The notes: generated by a model from the sequence alone, not told the origin. Positions 38,172 through 47,325 are shown, counted from the stretch's first letter. The stretch: 64,000 nt of DNA from Mesorhizobium sangaii (GCF_014207355.1 NZ_JACHEF010000003.1:37763-101762); one strand, 5' to 3'. Numbers and translations are program-made.

Positions 38172-38759
38172 TCAATAGGGCGAGTAGCACTGCTGGCGCG
38201 GGCCGTTGTAGGGCTGGAACGTGTTGTCCCAGGCGCGATACGACCGGTAGCGGTTGTAGCACCATTGGACATGGGCGCTCGAAACCCGCTGGGCCCGGTA
38301 GGTGCGGTAGTAGCGGCGCGGCGGCGCGTCGTAGTAATTGTAGTTGTTGTACATGCTGCCAATGCCGAGCCCAAGGCCAAGGCCCAGAAGGGCAGCCGCG
38401 CCGTCATCGTAGTAGCCGCCGCCGTGATAATGATGGCGACCATGGCGCCAACGCCAATTGTCTCCATTGTTCCAGTTTCCGCCGCCGCCGCCGTTCCAGT
38501 GTCCGTGGCCACCGTTCCAGTGTCCGTTGCCGCCATTCCAGTTGCCGCCATTCCAATTGCCCGACCGGCGCCATCTCCAATTGCCGCCATTGTTGCCGCC
38601 CGCCCAGCCTTCGCGGACCGCCATCGGCGCCGTCGTGCTGACGGGGATCGACACGTCCGGCTGCATCATCGGCCCGGCGGCCGACGGCGCCGTGACGCCG
38701 GACAGGATACCGAGGGCTATCAGCCCTGATTTGACCGTGGAAGAAAAGAGCGAGTTCAT
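38172..38759 (-). CDS. BA14K-family secreted protein with Gly/Asn/Trp-rich repeats
   Basis: A 195-residue exported protein. An N-terminal signal peptide (about 1-28) is followed by a low-complexity region (about 50-105) with repeated [11 protein letters not shown] blocks, then a His/Arg/Tyr-rich part and a glycine-rich hydrophobic segment ([11 protein letters not shown]). The last 35 residues match the BA14K domain: [13 protein letters not shown] and QQCYSPY, with two cysteines. BA14K proteins of Brucella and rhizobia are envelope-associated, immunoreactive or lectin-like. The start at ATG 38759 gives a clean signal peptide. Confidence 0.85.
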   Translation of the reverse strand: MNSLFSSTVKSGLIALGILSGVTAPSAAGPMMQPDVSIPVSTTAPMAVREGWAGGNNGGNWRWRRSGNWNGGNWNGGNGHWNGGHGHWNGGGGGNWNNGDNWRWRHGRHHYHGGGYYDDGAAALLGLGLGLGIGSMYNNYNYYDAPPRRYYRTYRAQRVSSAHVQWCYNRYRSYRAWDNTFQPYNGPRQQCYSPY

Positions 38760-38944
38760 TGCACTCTCCAAAAGATACAGGCCCCACGCCTACCCTAGGG
38801 GCCCATTGTGGATGTTTACATCTGAACGGCGGATGAACGGAAAGGTTCCGTCAACCATGGCGCGAGTGGTGTCGGGACCGATCGATCTCCGCTGGTGGTC
38901 CTGCGACCTTGTTTTCCGCCGCGCTTGCGGGCAAAGGTCATGGC

Positions 38945-40057
38945 ATGTCGCTGCGCCTCGCCACCTTCAATGTCGAGAACCTGATGAACAGGTTCGATTT
39001 TTCCGGCTATCGCAACCAGCTCAACGAGGATCGCACGCTGGCGCTGTTCGATATCCAGAGCGAAGCGGAATACAAGATGCTGGAGCAGGCGCGCGCCATC
39101 GCCCAGTCAGACGATACGCGCCAGCTGACGGCGCTGGCGATCGCGGCCACCCGCGCCGACATCATCTGCATGCAGGAGGTCGACAATATCGAGGCGCTGA
39201 AGGCCTTCGAATACGGCTATCTGTTCAAGATGGTCGGGCAGGGCTACCGGCAGAAATACACCACATCGGGCAATGATTCGCGCGGCATCGACGTCGCCGT
39301 GATGATGCGCAACGAAACCGCTCAGGGCCAGCCGATCGAATTCGTGCGCATGACCAGCCATGCCTACGTCACCTTCGAACAGTTCGGGCTGCACACGCCG
39401 GAGCTCGAGGCACTCGGCAACCAGGCCAATGAGCGCATCTTCCGGCGCGACTGCCTGGAAGTCGACGTGACCGTGGGCGGGGTGCCGCTGACGCTTTATC
39501 TGGTGCACTTCAAGTCGATGGGCTCGCCGCGCAACGGGCTCGACGGACGCGAAGCGACGATGCCGGTGCGCATCGCCGAGGCTCACGCCGTGCGCCGGAT
39601 CATCGAGGAGCGTTTCGGCAAGGACCACGCCGCTGATAAGCGCTGGGCAATCTGCGGCGACATGAATGATTACCGGCAGCGCGTGAAGATCGCCGGCGAC
39701 GCGATCGACGGCCACCGCTTCGAGGTGGTCAACGAGAGCCAGTCAAGCATCAACGTGCTGACGGAAGGCGGTTTCTGCGAAAACGTCGTCGAGCGGCGGC
39801 CGGAGATGAACCGCTGGAGTTTTTACCACACGCGCGGACCGGAAGAACGGCATCTGTGCCAGCTCGACTACATCCTGTTGTCGAAAGGGCTCGCCGCCAG
39901 CAACGCGACGGCCGTTCCCGACATCATCCGCAACGGCCAGCCCTGGCGTACGATTTTCCCGCCCGGCCAGGAGGTCGACCGGTTTCCGCGCGCCGGCTGG
40001 GACCGGCCGAAGGCATCCGATCATTGCCCAGTGGCGATCACCTTGGACATGACCTAG
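38945..40057 (+). CDS. Endonuclease/exonuclease/phosphatase-fold protein
   Basis: A 370-residue protein of the EEP (DNase I/sphingomyelinase) superfamily. The strand-metal motifs are TFNVEN near the N-terminus, QEVDN (metal Glu), the YLVHFKS strand, CGDMND (catalytic Asp/Asn) and the C-terminal SDHCPV motif (catalytic His). Without a signal peptide it is likely cytosolic. Substrate (nucleic acid or phospho-ester) is not apparent. ATG 38945 with AAAGG upstream is favoured over 38909. Confidence 0.87.
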   Translation: MSLRLATFNVENLMNRFDFSGYRNQLNEDRTLALFDIQSEAEYKMLEQARAIAQSDDTRQLTALAIAATRADIICMQEVDNIEALKAFEYGYLFKMVGQGYRQKYTTSGNDSRGIDVAVMMRNETAQGQPIEFVRMTSHAYVTFEQFGLHTPELEALGNQANERIFRRDCLEVDVTVGGVPLTLYLVHFKSMGSPRNGLDGREATMPVRIAEAHAVRRIIEERFGKDHAADKRWAICGDMNDYRQRVKIAGDAIDGHRFEVVNESQSSINVLTEGGFCENVVERRPEMNRWSFYHTRGPEERHLCQLDYILLSKGLAASNATAVPDIIRNGQPWRTIFPPGQEVDRFPRAGWDRPKASDHCPVAITLDMT

Positions 40058-40059
40058 GC

Positions 40060-40196
40060 TGTGTCGATATTCAGGTGATGCCGGCCTGCAAACAGCGGTT
40101 TTCTGCGCTTCCGGTGCTCACGGACCTGAATGTCCGCTCCGCTCCGGTTCTCGAAACCCGCCGTTTTCGGCACGGCCTGACCTGAATCTCAACACA
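40060..40196. repeat. MITE-like dispersed palindromic element, copy B
   Basis: About 137 bp bounded by 24-base inverted repeats (40060-40083 and 40173-40196) that match in about 20 positions. The core 40107-40155 is shared with 5166-5213. The ends without the core recur at 17173-17217. No open frame is inside. Its right end adjoins the Nudix gene's ribosome binding site. Confidence 0.85.
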
Positions 40197-40207
40197 CCTG
40201 GAGCAAA

Positions 40208-40924
40208 ATGAGTTTCGACCTGCCGCGCAATGTCATCCTGCCGGTCGATGCCGTCGACGTCCGGCTCGATCCCAGTCCGCACCCGTTCGCACTGGATAAT
40301 GCGGAGGCAATCGTCGAGAACTGGCAGCGCGAGGTGGCAGCCAAGCCGGCGCTGTTCGACGGCACTGTGGTGCTGCTGTCGCAACTCACCTATCGCGACA
40401 ACCGTCTCGTCGGCCGCTGCTATGCGGTCAACTACTCCACCTTCATGCTTTGGCGTAAGCGGCGCGAGAATTCGGGCGCCGAACATGCCTATGCCCATGC
40501 CGTGCTGGTGGCCGGCGACAATGCGCTGGTGGCGATCCGCATGGGCTCGCACACGGTCAATGCCGGGCGCGTCTATTTCGCCGCCGGCTCGTTCGAGCCC
40601 ATCGACTTTCGCGACGGCCAGGTCGACGTCGATTTCAACATGATCCGCGAGGTGCGCGAGGAGACCGGTCTGGATCTGTCGGACGCGCCACGCGGCAAGC
40701 GCTACCACGTCCTGTCGACGGCCAGCGGCACGGTGATCTTCCGCCGCTATCGCGAGACTGCTCCGGCCGACGAGATTGCCCGGCGAATCTCAGCCTTCGT
40801 CGCCACCGAGACCGAGCCGGAGATCGAGGGACCGGTCATCATCCGCCACGCCGCCGACCTGCCGGACGGATTGGCGGCGCATATGAAGCCGCTGGTCGAG
40901 TGGCATTTTGCGAGCGTGGATTAA
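40208..40924 (+). CDS. Nudix hydrolase-domain protein
   Basis: A 238-residue protein with a divergent Nudix box in residues about 130-165: the REVREETGL core is intact while the upstream Gly/Glu part is spread (AAGSFEP then FRDGQ). The N-terminal 85 residues form an extension with no motif I know. The C-terminus continues past the box by 80 residues. Nudix enzymes hydrolyse nucleoside diphosphates linked to another moiety, and the substrate here is unknown. CTGGAG precedes ATG, immediately after the repeat element. It overlaps the convergent small membrane gene by four bases. Confidence 0.82.
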   Translation: MSFDLPRNVILPVDAVDVRLDPSPHPFALDNAEAIVENWQREVAAKPALFDGTVVLLSQLTYRDNRLVGRCYAVNYSTFMLWRKRRENSGAEHAYAHAVLVAGDNALVAIRMGSHTVNAGRVYFAAGSFEPIDFRDGQVDVDFNMIREVREETGLDLSDAPRGKRYHVLSTASGTVIFRRYRETAPADEIARRISAFVATETEPEIEGPVIIRHAADLPDGLAAHMKPLVEWHFASVD

Positions 40925-41163
40925 CGGCGCGTCTTGTCCTGCGCCGCCTTGCGATCGTTGCGGGCGGCGACGAAGAACAAGATAAATCCGAGACCCAGCA
41001 AGCCGCCCATCGCCATTCCCATGGTCTGTCCGACGACTGCCTGGAAATCGGCGGTGACGCGATCGGGATTGGCCATGCCGAAGCGGGCGAGATACCACCA
41101 GATGCCTGCAAGGACTGCTTCGATGATGACCATCGCCAAGATTAGTCGTGCCTTCTTGCTCAT
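40921..41163 (-). CDS. Small membrane protein, two transmembrane segments
   Basis: An 80-residue protein with two hydrophobic segments (about 7-27 and 48-68), a basic N-terminus (MSKKAR) and a charged C-terminal tail (ARNDRKAAQDKTRR). No family is recognised. Codon use fits the surroundings and the length suits a real gene, but there is no functional evidence. Confidence 0.65.
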   Translation of the reverse strand: MSKKARLILAMVIIEAVLAGIWWYLARFGMANPDRVTADFQAVVGQTMGMAMGGLLGLGFILFFVAARNDRKAAQDKTRR

Positions 41164-41319
41164 GCGTTGTTCGCCCCCGACCAGAGATATCTTGCTTTAG
41201 GGCCCGGAGATCGCCGAGTCGATCGAATCTGCTTCGAAACGAGGTCGATTTGGAAGCGATGGCGGCGGGCACGCGGCATTGCGCCGGATCTCCTGTTGCA
41301 TGCCGCCAATCCGTCTGCT

Positions 41320-41347
41320 AAATACTGAACCACATGGTTCAGTATTT
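41320..41347. promoter_or_regulatory. Perfect 28-bp palindrome centred on the arsR-type start codon
   Basis: AAATACTGAACC, ACAT and GGTTCAGTATTT form 12-bp perfect arms around a four-base centre. The ATG at 41334 lies in the centre. No ribosome binding site precedes the ATG, and a TAAATA-like -10 overlaps the left arm. It is a likely autorepression operator on a short or leaderless transcript. Confidence 0.8.
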
Positions 41348-41699
41348 CCGACCCCCTCTCGATGCCTCGTTCGCCGCGCTCTCGGACACCACCCGACGCG
41401 GCGTTCTGGAGCAGCTCGGACGTTCCGATGCTTCGATCACGGAGCTTGCCGAGAAGTTCCACATGACCCTCACGGGTATGAAGAAGCATGTCGGCGTCTT
41501 GGAGCAGGCGGGGCTCGTCACCACGGAGAAGGTCGGGCGCGTGCGGACCTGCAAGCTCGGCCTGCGCCGACTGGAGGAAGAGGCGGCATGGATCGAGAGG
41601 TACCGCCAGCTCTGGGACGCACGCTTCGACGAGTTGGACAAGGTTGTCGAGGAATTGAAACGGAAGGAGAAAGCCGATGGACGCAAGAAGAGAAAGTGA
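41334..41699 (+). CDS. ArsR-family transcriptional regulator
   Basis: A 121-residue winged-helix repressor (FAALSDTTRRGVLEQLG, then SITELAEKFHMTLTGMKKHVGVLEQAGLV). It lacks the CxC metal site of ArsR/SmtB and has no cysteine cluster, so its signal is not a metal. It belongs to the ArsR-SRPBCC two-gene group and overlaps its partner by 23 bases. The start codon lies inside a perfect palindrome, which strongly suggests autoregulation. Confidence 0.9.
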   Translation: MVQYFRPPLDASFAALSDTTRRGVLEQLGRSDASITELAEKFHMTLTGMKKHVGVLEQAGLVTTEKVGRVRTCKLGLRRLEEEAAWIERYRQLWDARFDELDKVVEELKRKEKADGRKKRK

Positions 41700-42198
41700 G
41701 CCCACCCCGATGAATAGCCGCACGACGATCGAACGGAAGTCCGAGCGAGAGCTCGTCGTTACGCGAACGTTCAATGGCCCGGCGCGCATCGTTTACGAGG
41801 CGTGGACCAAGCCCGAGCTGTTCATGCGGTGGTGGGCGCCGAAGTCGATGGGCATGTTCCTGCGTTCCTGCGAGATGGATGTTCGCACCGGTGGCACGTA
41901 CCGTCTGGTGTTCGGCCACGATGCCTCAAACTCTGACGAGTTCTTCGGCAGGTATATCGAAGTGATACCGCACTCGCGCATCGTCTGGACCAATGACGAA
42001 GGTGGTGACGTTGGACCCGTCACCACGGTGACCTTCGAGGAAAAGGGTGGCAAGACGCTGCTGGTCCTGCACGAACTCTATCCCTCGAAGGAAGCTCTCG
42101 ACGCTGCCGGGACCGGGGCGGCGGATGCGATGGGCGAGCAGTTCGAGCAACTGGACGAGCTACTCGTCACCCTGGGCGCGAACTTGGGAGGGTCATGA
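41677..42198 (+). CDS. SRPBCC/AHSA1-domain protein
   Basis: A 173-residue START-like (AHSA1) domain protein with the typical FNGPARIVYEAWTKPELFMRWWAPK opening (given here as separate pieces of the same helix-strand unit) and C-terminal helix GAADAMGEQFEQLDELL. These small proteins bind hydrophobic ligands, and next to ArsR they may act as a ligand sink or sensor partner. ATG 41677 has a strong AAGGAG site, so the overlap with the regulator is real. ATG 41710 is the weaker alternative. Confidence 0.88.
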   Translation: MDARRESEPTPMNSRTTIERKSERELVVTRTFNGPARIVYEAWTKPELFMRWWAPKSMGMFLRSCEMDVRTGGTYRLVFGHDASNSDEFFGRYIEVIPHSRIVWTNDEGGDVGPVTTVTFEEKGGKTLLVLHELYPSKEALDAAGTGAADAMGEQFEQLDELLVTLGANLGGS

Positions 42199-42250
42199 AG
42201 TCGTCGGCCTCGCGGTCGGCGGCCTGGGATCTTAACGACGCGGAAGAGAA

Positions 42251-42275
42251 CCCCCGGCGAGATCGCCGTGGGGGG
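42251..42275. terminator. Hairpin between SRPBCC and MacB-like genes
   Basis: Stem CCCCCGGCGA/TCGCCGTGGGGG with a two-base loop lies between the convergent genes, without a T-tract. Confidence 0.35.
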
Positions 42276-42288
42276 AGCTGGCCTGGGC

Positions 42289-43506
42289 TCACTCGTGCCG
42301 CAGCGCTTCGATCGGGTCGAGCCTGGCACCGCGCAGCGCCGGGAAGAAGCCGAACACCATGCCGATCAGCGCCGAAAAACCGACGGCTAGCAGGATGACC
42401 GCCGGGCTTGGCGCGAAGGGGATGGTCAGCGCCACCGAGGCGAGGCCGGCCAGCGCCAGGCCGATCAGGATGCCGATGATGCCGCCGAGCAGCGACAGCA
42501 CCGTCGCCTCGACCAGGAACTGGATGAGGATGTGCTTTTCATGCGCGCCGATGGCAAGCCGGATGCCGATCTCGCGCGTGCGCTCGGTGACCGAGACCAG
42601 CATGATGTTCATGATGCCGATGCCGCCGACCAGCAGGCTGACGCCGGCAACCGCGCCCAGCATGCCGGTCATGGTGGTGGTGGCGCTGGCCATGGCGTCG
42701 GCGATCTGGGTCATGTCGCGGATGGCGAAATCGCTCTCGCGGTCGGGGGTGACGCGTCGCGCGTCGCGCAAGATGTCCTCGACGCGCGGCTGCAGTTCGC
42801 TGGTCGGTGTCCTGTCGTCGGCGGCGATGTAGATGTTGTCGATGTCGCGGTTGCCGGCGATGCGGCGCTGATAGGCGTGCAACGGCATCAGCACCACATT
42901 GTCCTGGTCCTGGCCGAAGCCGGTATAGCCCTTGGGCTCGAGCAGGCCGATGATCTTGCAGGAAGTGCGGTTGACGCGGATGATCTCGCCCTCGGGGTCG
43001 CCGGTGCCGAAGAATTGCTGGCGCACCGTCTCGCCGATCAGGCAGACGCCGGTGCCGGAGCGGGTTTCGGAATCGCTGAACGGACGGCCGGACACCAGCT
43101 TCCAGTCGCGCGCGTCGAGGTAGGCGCTGTCGGTGCCGGTGACGCCCGATGTCAGGCTCTCGGTGCCGAAGATGACGCGGACCTGCTTTTGCGAGGCCGG
43201 CGAAATGGCGCGCGCGCCGGTCAGATGCGCGACCAGCGCCGCGAGGTCCTTTTCGGCCAGCGGACGGACCACCTGGTCGAGCCCGCCCGGACCGCCGGGT
43301 CCGGCCGGGCGGCCGGAGCGGACGACCAGCAGGTTGCTGCCGAGCTTTGAAATGTCGGCCTTGACTTTTTCGGTGGTGCCGGAGCCGATGGTGAGCATGG
43401 CAATGACGGCCGCAACGCCAATGACGATGCCGAGCAATGTCAGGAACGAGCGCAGCACGTTGCGGCGGATCGAGCGGAGCGAGAGGCGGACGGTTTCCCA
43501 GATCAT
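42289..43506 (-). CDS. MacB-like ABC transporter permease (FtsX fold)
   Basis: A 405-residue permease with an N-terminal transmembrane segment (about 18-40), a large periplasmic MacB_PCD domain (about 45-245) and three C-terminal transmembrane segments with the FtsX signature (GGIGIMNIMLVSVTERTREIGIR, quoted here only as its ends GGIGI and REIGIR). It works with the ATPase and adaptor upstream as a tripartite exporter of peptides, toxins or macrolides. It is the last gene of the operon, three bases after the ATPase stop. Unlike E. coli MacB, ATPase and permease are separate proteins. Confidence 0.9.
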   Translation of the reverse strand: MIWETVRLSLRSIRRNVLRSFLTLLGIVIGVAAVIAMLTIGSGTTEKVKADISKLGSNLLVVRSGRPAGPGGPGGLDQVVRPLAEKDLAALVAHLTGARAISPASQKQVRVIFGTESLTSGVTGTDSAYLDARDWKLVSGRPFSDSETRSGTGVCLIGETVRQQFFGTGDPEGEIIRVNRTSCKIIGLLEPKGYTGFGQDQDNVVLMPLHAYQRRIAGNRDIDNIYIAADDRTPTSELQPRVEDILRDARRVTPDRESDFAIRDMTQIADAMASATTTMTGMLGAVAGVSLLVGGIGIMNIMLVSVTERTREIGIRLAIGAHEKHILIQFLVEATVLSLLGGIIGILIGLALAGLASVALTIPFAPSPAVILLAVGFSALIGMVFGFFPALRGARLDPIEALRHE

Positions 43507-43509
43507 GGT

Positions 43510-44217
43510 TTAGGCCACCTCGAGATTCTTGGAATCGGAAGCGACGTGGCCGTCGAGGAAGCGAATGGTGCGCTCGGCATAGCCGGCGACGTCGGCCTCG
43601 TGCGTGACCATGGCGATGGTCAGGCCAAGCTCGGTGTTGAGCTGCGTCAGCAACTCCATGATCTCGTGCGTGCGCGCGGTGTCGAGATTGCCGGTCGGCT
43701 CGTCGGCGACGAGCAGCGTCGGCCTTGTGACGATGGCGCGCGCGATCGCCACGCGCTGCTGCTGGCCGCCGGACAGTTCGGCCGGTGAATGGTGCTCGCG
43801 GCCGACCAGGCCGACCTGGGACAACGCCTGCATGGCAAGGTCGCGGCGCTCGCGTGCAGCAACGCCGCGATAGATCAGCGGCAGTTCGACATTTTCCGCT
43901 GCCGTAGTGCGGGCCAACAGATTGTAGCCCTGGAAGACGAAACCGACATAAAGGTTGCGCAGCATGGCGCGGCGGTTGCGGTCGAGCCGGCCGGCATCGA
44001 TGCCCATGAACGAATAGGTGCCGGCCGTCGGCGTGTCGAGGCAGCCGATGATGTTCATCGCCGTCGACTTGCCGGAGCCGGACGGACCCATGATGGCAAC
44101 GAATTCGCCGCGCTGGATTGCAAGATCGACGCCGGCCAGCGCATGGACCTTGGCCTCGCCCTGGCCATAGCTCTTCCAGACCTTGTCGAAGGTGATGAGG
44201 GGAGCGCCGGCAGCCAC
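43510..44217 (-). CDS. MacB-type ABC transporter ATPase subunit
   Basis: A 235-residue nucleotide-binding subunit of the LolD/MacB class. Walker A is GPSGSGKST, the signature is [14 protein letters not shown] and Walker B is [12 protein letters not shown]. The length and the [13 protein letters not shown]-loop are standard. It is the middle gene of the adaptor-ATPase-permease operon, with gaps of four and three bases to its neighbours. Confidence 0.93.
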   Translation of the reverse strand: MAAGAPLITFDKVWKSYGQGEAKVHALAGVDLAIQRGEFVAIMGPSGSGKSTAMNIIGCLDTPTAGTYSFMGIDAGRLDRNRRAMLRNLYVGFVFQGYNLLARTTAAENVELPLIYRGVAARERRDLAMQALSQVGLVGREHHSPAELSGGQQQRVAIARAIVTRPTLLVADEPTGNLDTARTHEIMELLTQLNTELGLTIAMVTHEADVAGYAERTIRFLDGHVASDSKNLEVA

Positions 44218-44221
44218 GGCC

Positions 44222-45514
44222 TCAGCTCCGCTGCTGCGATGCGGTGATGACCTCAGCGCCTTCCTTGAGGCCCGAGGTGATCTCGGTCAGTTCGCCATCG
44301 GTTGAGCCGATCTTGACACTGACCGGATGCGGCCGCCCGTTCTCGAGCACATAGAGCGTGCGCGAGCCGTCGGTTGGCGCTGTCACGGCCTGGCGCTGGC
44401 GGTTGCCGCCGGGGCGACCCATGCGGCCGGTGAACAGGTCGCTCAGGCTCCAGCCGCGGGCCGCCTGCTGTGCCGGGCGATAACGGAAGGCCGTGGCAGG
44501 CACGGTGAGCACGTCCTTGGCCTGCCGGGTGACGACCGAAACGGTTGCGGTCATGCCGGGCCGCAGCAACAGCTCATTGTTGTCGACCTCAAGCCGCGCA
44601 TTGTAGGTGACGACGCCGTCAGTGGTGACCGAGGCATAGGAAATGTCGCGGATCTCGGCGTCGAACGGCCGGTCCGGGAAGGCATCGACGGTGAAACGGG
44701 CATGCTGGCCGGTCTTGACCGCGCCGATGTCGGCCTCGTCGACCGCCGCGACCAGTTCCATGTTCCTCAGATCGGCGGCGATGATGAACAGCACCGGCGC
44801 CTGCAGCGAGGAGGCAACCGTCTGGCCGGGGTCGACCGAGCGCGTCAGCACGATGCCGTCGATCGGCGCATAGATGGTGCTGTTGGCGAGGTCGGTCTGC
44901 TGTGATTTCAGATCGGCATTGGCGATGGCGAGATTGGCCTGAGCGCTGTCGAGCGCCGCCTTGGAGCGGTCGCGCGTCGCGGCCGCCGCCTCCAGCGACT
45001 GGTCGGTCGCCATGCCGCGCTTGGTCAATGCCGCCGCGCGGACAAGCGCCTTTTCGTTCTCGGCGAGTGTCACCGTGGCGTCCTCGACATTGGCGGCCGC
45101 GCCCTTGGCGGATGCCTCGGCTCGCTCGATCTGGACCTGCAGCTTGGCGGTGTCGAGGGCGGCCAGCACGTCGCCCTTCTTGACCTGCTGGTTCTCCTCC
45201 ACGGACACCGAGCGGACGATGCCGGAGAGCTGGCTGGAAATATCGACCTGGGTAAGCGGCTGCAGCGTGCCGGTCGCTGACACCTCGACGGTGAGATCGG
45301 CCTTGGCGGCGGGCACGGTGGTGTAGTCAATCTTGGCGGGCGAGCCGGCATACCACTGATAGGCGCCAAGCCCGGCGGCAAGCACGATCAACGTCAGCAG
45401 CGCATAGAGCCAGCCACGGCGGCGCGTCTTGCGCAGACCTTGTCTGTCGAGCCCGAGCGCCGTCTCGATGGCGGAATCCGATTCCGTCTTTGGCAGATTG
45501 ACAATCTGGTCCAC
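44222..45514 (-). CDS. MacA-like periplasmic adaptor of an ABC exporter
   Basis: A 430-residue membrane fusion protein. A cytosolic N-terminal part (about 1-34, with RKTRRRG) precedes one transmembrane helix (about 36-54). A barrel-sandwich domain is interrupted by a coiled-coil hairpin (about 105-215), then barrel and membrane-proximal domains follow. A basic Gly/Arg insertion near 350-370 (RMGRPGGNRQRQ) is unusual for MacA. It is the first gene of the operon; no outer-membrane partner is adjacent. Confidence 0.9.
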   Translation of the reverse strand: MDQIVNLPKTESDSAIETALGLDRQGLRKTRRRGWLYALLTLIVLAAGLGAYQWYAGSPAKIDYTTVPAAKADLTVEVSATGTLQPLTQVDISSQLSGIVRSVSVEENQQVKKGDVLAALDTAKLQVQIERAEASAKGAAANVEDATVTLAENEKALVRAAALTKRGMATDQSLEAAAATRDRSKAALDSAQANLAIANADLKSQQTDLANSTIYAPIDGIVLTRSVDPGQTVASSLQAPVLFIIAADLRNMELVAAVDEADIGAVKTGQHARFTVDAFPDRPFDAEIRDISYASVTTDGVVTYNARLEVDNNELLLRPGMTATVSVVTRQAKDVLTVPATAFRYRPAQQAARGWSLSDLFTGRMGRPGGNRQRQAVTAPTDGSRTLYVLENGRPHPVSVKIGSTDGELTEITSGLKEGAEVITASQQRS

Positions 45515-45615
45515 GTTGGACCCCTATGATGCGCAATGTCCCTATCTTTCCACAGATCAGGGTTGCGGGTTCAAATATCAAATTAAATTTCGCCCATGTT
45601 GGGATTGAGGCAGGA

Positions 45616-46521
45616 ATGCAAACCCGGAATTACTTGCTTTACGATGTGTTTACGACCAAGCGACTGGCCGGCAACCCGCTGGCCGTGGTGTTGGATTGCA
45701 AAGGTCTGGACACGGCCGCGATGCAGGCCATCGCGCGCGAGTTCAACCTGTCCGAAACGGTCTTTGTGCTGCCGCCGGACAACCCCAAGCACCGAAACCG
45801 CATCCGGATCTTCACCCCCGACTATGAAATGCCGTTCGCCGGCCACCCGACGGTGGGTTCGGCGATCGCGCTGGCCGAATTGGCAGAAGAGGGCGCCGGC
45901 ATCTTCGTGCTGGAAGAAAACATCGGTCCGGTGCGTTGCGCCGTCAGCAAGCATGATGGCAACACTTTCGCCGAGTTCGATCTGGCGAAGCTGCCGGAGC
46001 CGCTGAAGCTCGAAGCCGACCCGGAAGCGATCGGTGCGGCCCTTGGGTTGGCGCCGCATGAGATCGGCTTCGAGAATCACCGCGTCGCGTTCTGGTCGGC
46101 GGGCGTGCCCTATGTGACCATCCCGGTTGCCAATCTCGAAGCGGCGGGCCGAATCCGGCTGGACAACCAGGCGTGGTCGGAACTGGCGCCGCGCAAGAGC
46201 GAGTGGGCCTTTGCCAGCCCCTACGTCTATTGCCGCGAGACGGTGAACCACGAAAGCGCATTCCATGTCCGCATGATCGTGCCGGGTACGCCGTCCTATG
46301 AGGATCCGGCAACCGGCTCGGCGGCGGCCGCCTTTGCCGGCGCCATCATGCATTTCGATGGCCCGACCGATGGTGTTTCGCAGCTGTGGATAGAGCAGGG
46401 GCTGGAGATGGGCCGGCCGTCGCGCATCCGCCTCGAACTGACCGTACAAGGCGGAAAATTGGCCTCGGCGCGTATCGGTGGCAACGCGGTCAAGGTCGCC
46501 GAAGGCAGACTGTTCGTTTGA
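45616..46521 (+). CDS. PhzF-family isomerase
   Basis: A 301-residue PhzF/YddE-type protein of two similar diaminopimelate-epimerase-like domains. The catalytic glutamate is E47 (NLSETVFV), with AGHPTVGSA and the C-terminal DPATGSAAAAFAG motif. The family isomerises trans-2,3-dihydro-3-hydroxyanthranilate in phenazine makers, but no phenazine genes are here and most rhizobial copies have unknown substrates. ATG 45616 follows GAGGCAGGA; the upstream extension to 45526 is not needed. Confidence 0.9.
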   Translation: MQTRNYLLYDVFTTKRLAGNPLAVVLDCKGLDTAAMQAIAREFNLSETVFVLPPDNPKHRNRIRIFTPDYEMPFAGHPTVGSAIALAELAEEGAGIFVLEENIGPVRCAVSKHDGNTFAEFDLAKLPEPLKLEADPEAIGAALGLAPHEIGFENHRVAFWSAGVPYVTIPVANLEAAGRIRLDNQAWSELAPRKSEWAFASPYVYCRETVNHESAFHVRMIVPGTPSYEDPATGSAAAAFAGAIMHFDGPTDGVSQLWIEQGLEMGRPSRIRLELTVQGGKLASARIGGNAVKVAEGRLFV

Positions 46522-46547
46522 TCGCAAGCAGGCCCTTCGAGCCTGTT

Positions 46548-46584
46548 CCATCCCGATAAAATCGGGATGGGGTTCGGTCTTTTT
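46548..46584 (+). terminator. Intrinsic terminator of the PhzF gene
   Basis: A 10-bp perfect stem CCATCCCGAT/ATCGGGATGG with loop AAA is followed by a G/T stretch ending in five T. Confidence 0.75.
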
Positions 46585-46588
46585 GTAT

Positions 46589-46637
46589 GAGCATGATCTC
46601 TTCCGAAAACCGGATTCCACTTTTCGGGATCATGCTC
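46589..46637. repeat. Rhizobial palindromic repeat, full copy
   Basis: GAGCATGATC and GATCATGCTC form perfect terminal inverted repeats around CGAAAACCGG and CCACTTTTCG, which also pair. The 49-bp unit lies between the PhzF gene and tRNA-Lys. A partial copy occurs at 49160-49199. Confidence 0.85.
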
Positions 46638-46730
46638 CAGGCGATTTGTCGGGAAATGATTCCGGCAGGGCTGGACAGGACCGATGGTGGCGGCTATATG
46701 CCCGCCAACGCCGGTTTTTGCCGGCCGAGT

Positions 46731-46806
<76 letters not shown>

Positions 46807-46963
46807 AATTCTTCAAAGACTTGGTGGAAAAGACCTGAAAACGAGACGCGTTGACGCGTCTCGGGCATGCGCCGGTTATGGTGCGGTCTTCTCAAGACTG
46901 GCTTTGAACCTGGCCCTCATGGCAAGTTGACCGGCGGCGCCCTCAACACCAACCGGCGTGGCA

Positions 46964-47233
46964 TCAAAGGCTGCGATTGCCGCGCCGAAAAATGCGGTTC
47001 AGAAACCTGCCGAGCCGAAATGCGATGCCGTTGTCCGTACTTTGATGGCCATCGGCATCAATGCTGGCCTTGCCGCCTGAAAAATCACTGATGAGCCACC
47101 AGAAGAAAACCAGGAAAACTGCGAGAATCGCGGTGTCGATCGGGCCGTAACTTGAATATCCTTTACGACGAAGCACAACTGCAAGCAGCACGGCGATAGT
47201 CACAGCAGCGGCAGCAGGATGAAGCTTTTTCAT
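46964..47233 (-). CDS. Hypothetical small membrane protein
   Basis: An 89-residue frame with two hydrophobic segments (about 6-20 and 33-50, the second rich in Phe/Trp) and a basic C-terminal tail (RLGRFLNRIFRRGNRSL). A Lys-rich start MKKLHP resembles a membrane-protein N-terminus. No clear ribosome binding site precedes it (gtctgttgg), and no family is recognised. It may be a real gene or a chance frame. Confidence 0.4.
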   Translation of the reverse strand: MKKLHPAAAAVTIAVLLAVVLRRKGYSSYGPIDTAILAVFLVFFWWLISDFSGGKASIDADGHQSTDNGIAFRLGRFLNRIFRRGNRSL

Positions 47234-47325
47234 CCAACAGACCTATTCGAGAATCGCTACGATAGAAAGATACCGCCCTTGCTGTGAAGACTGGGGCTTG
47301 TCCGCTCGATGCGGGAAGTCGGCGT

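Noticed and set aside
46964..47233. Confident call of a functional small membrane gene
   Set aside because: Kept only as a low-confidence feature; no ribosome binding site or family support.
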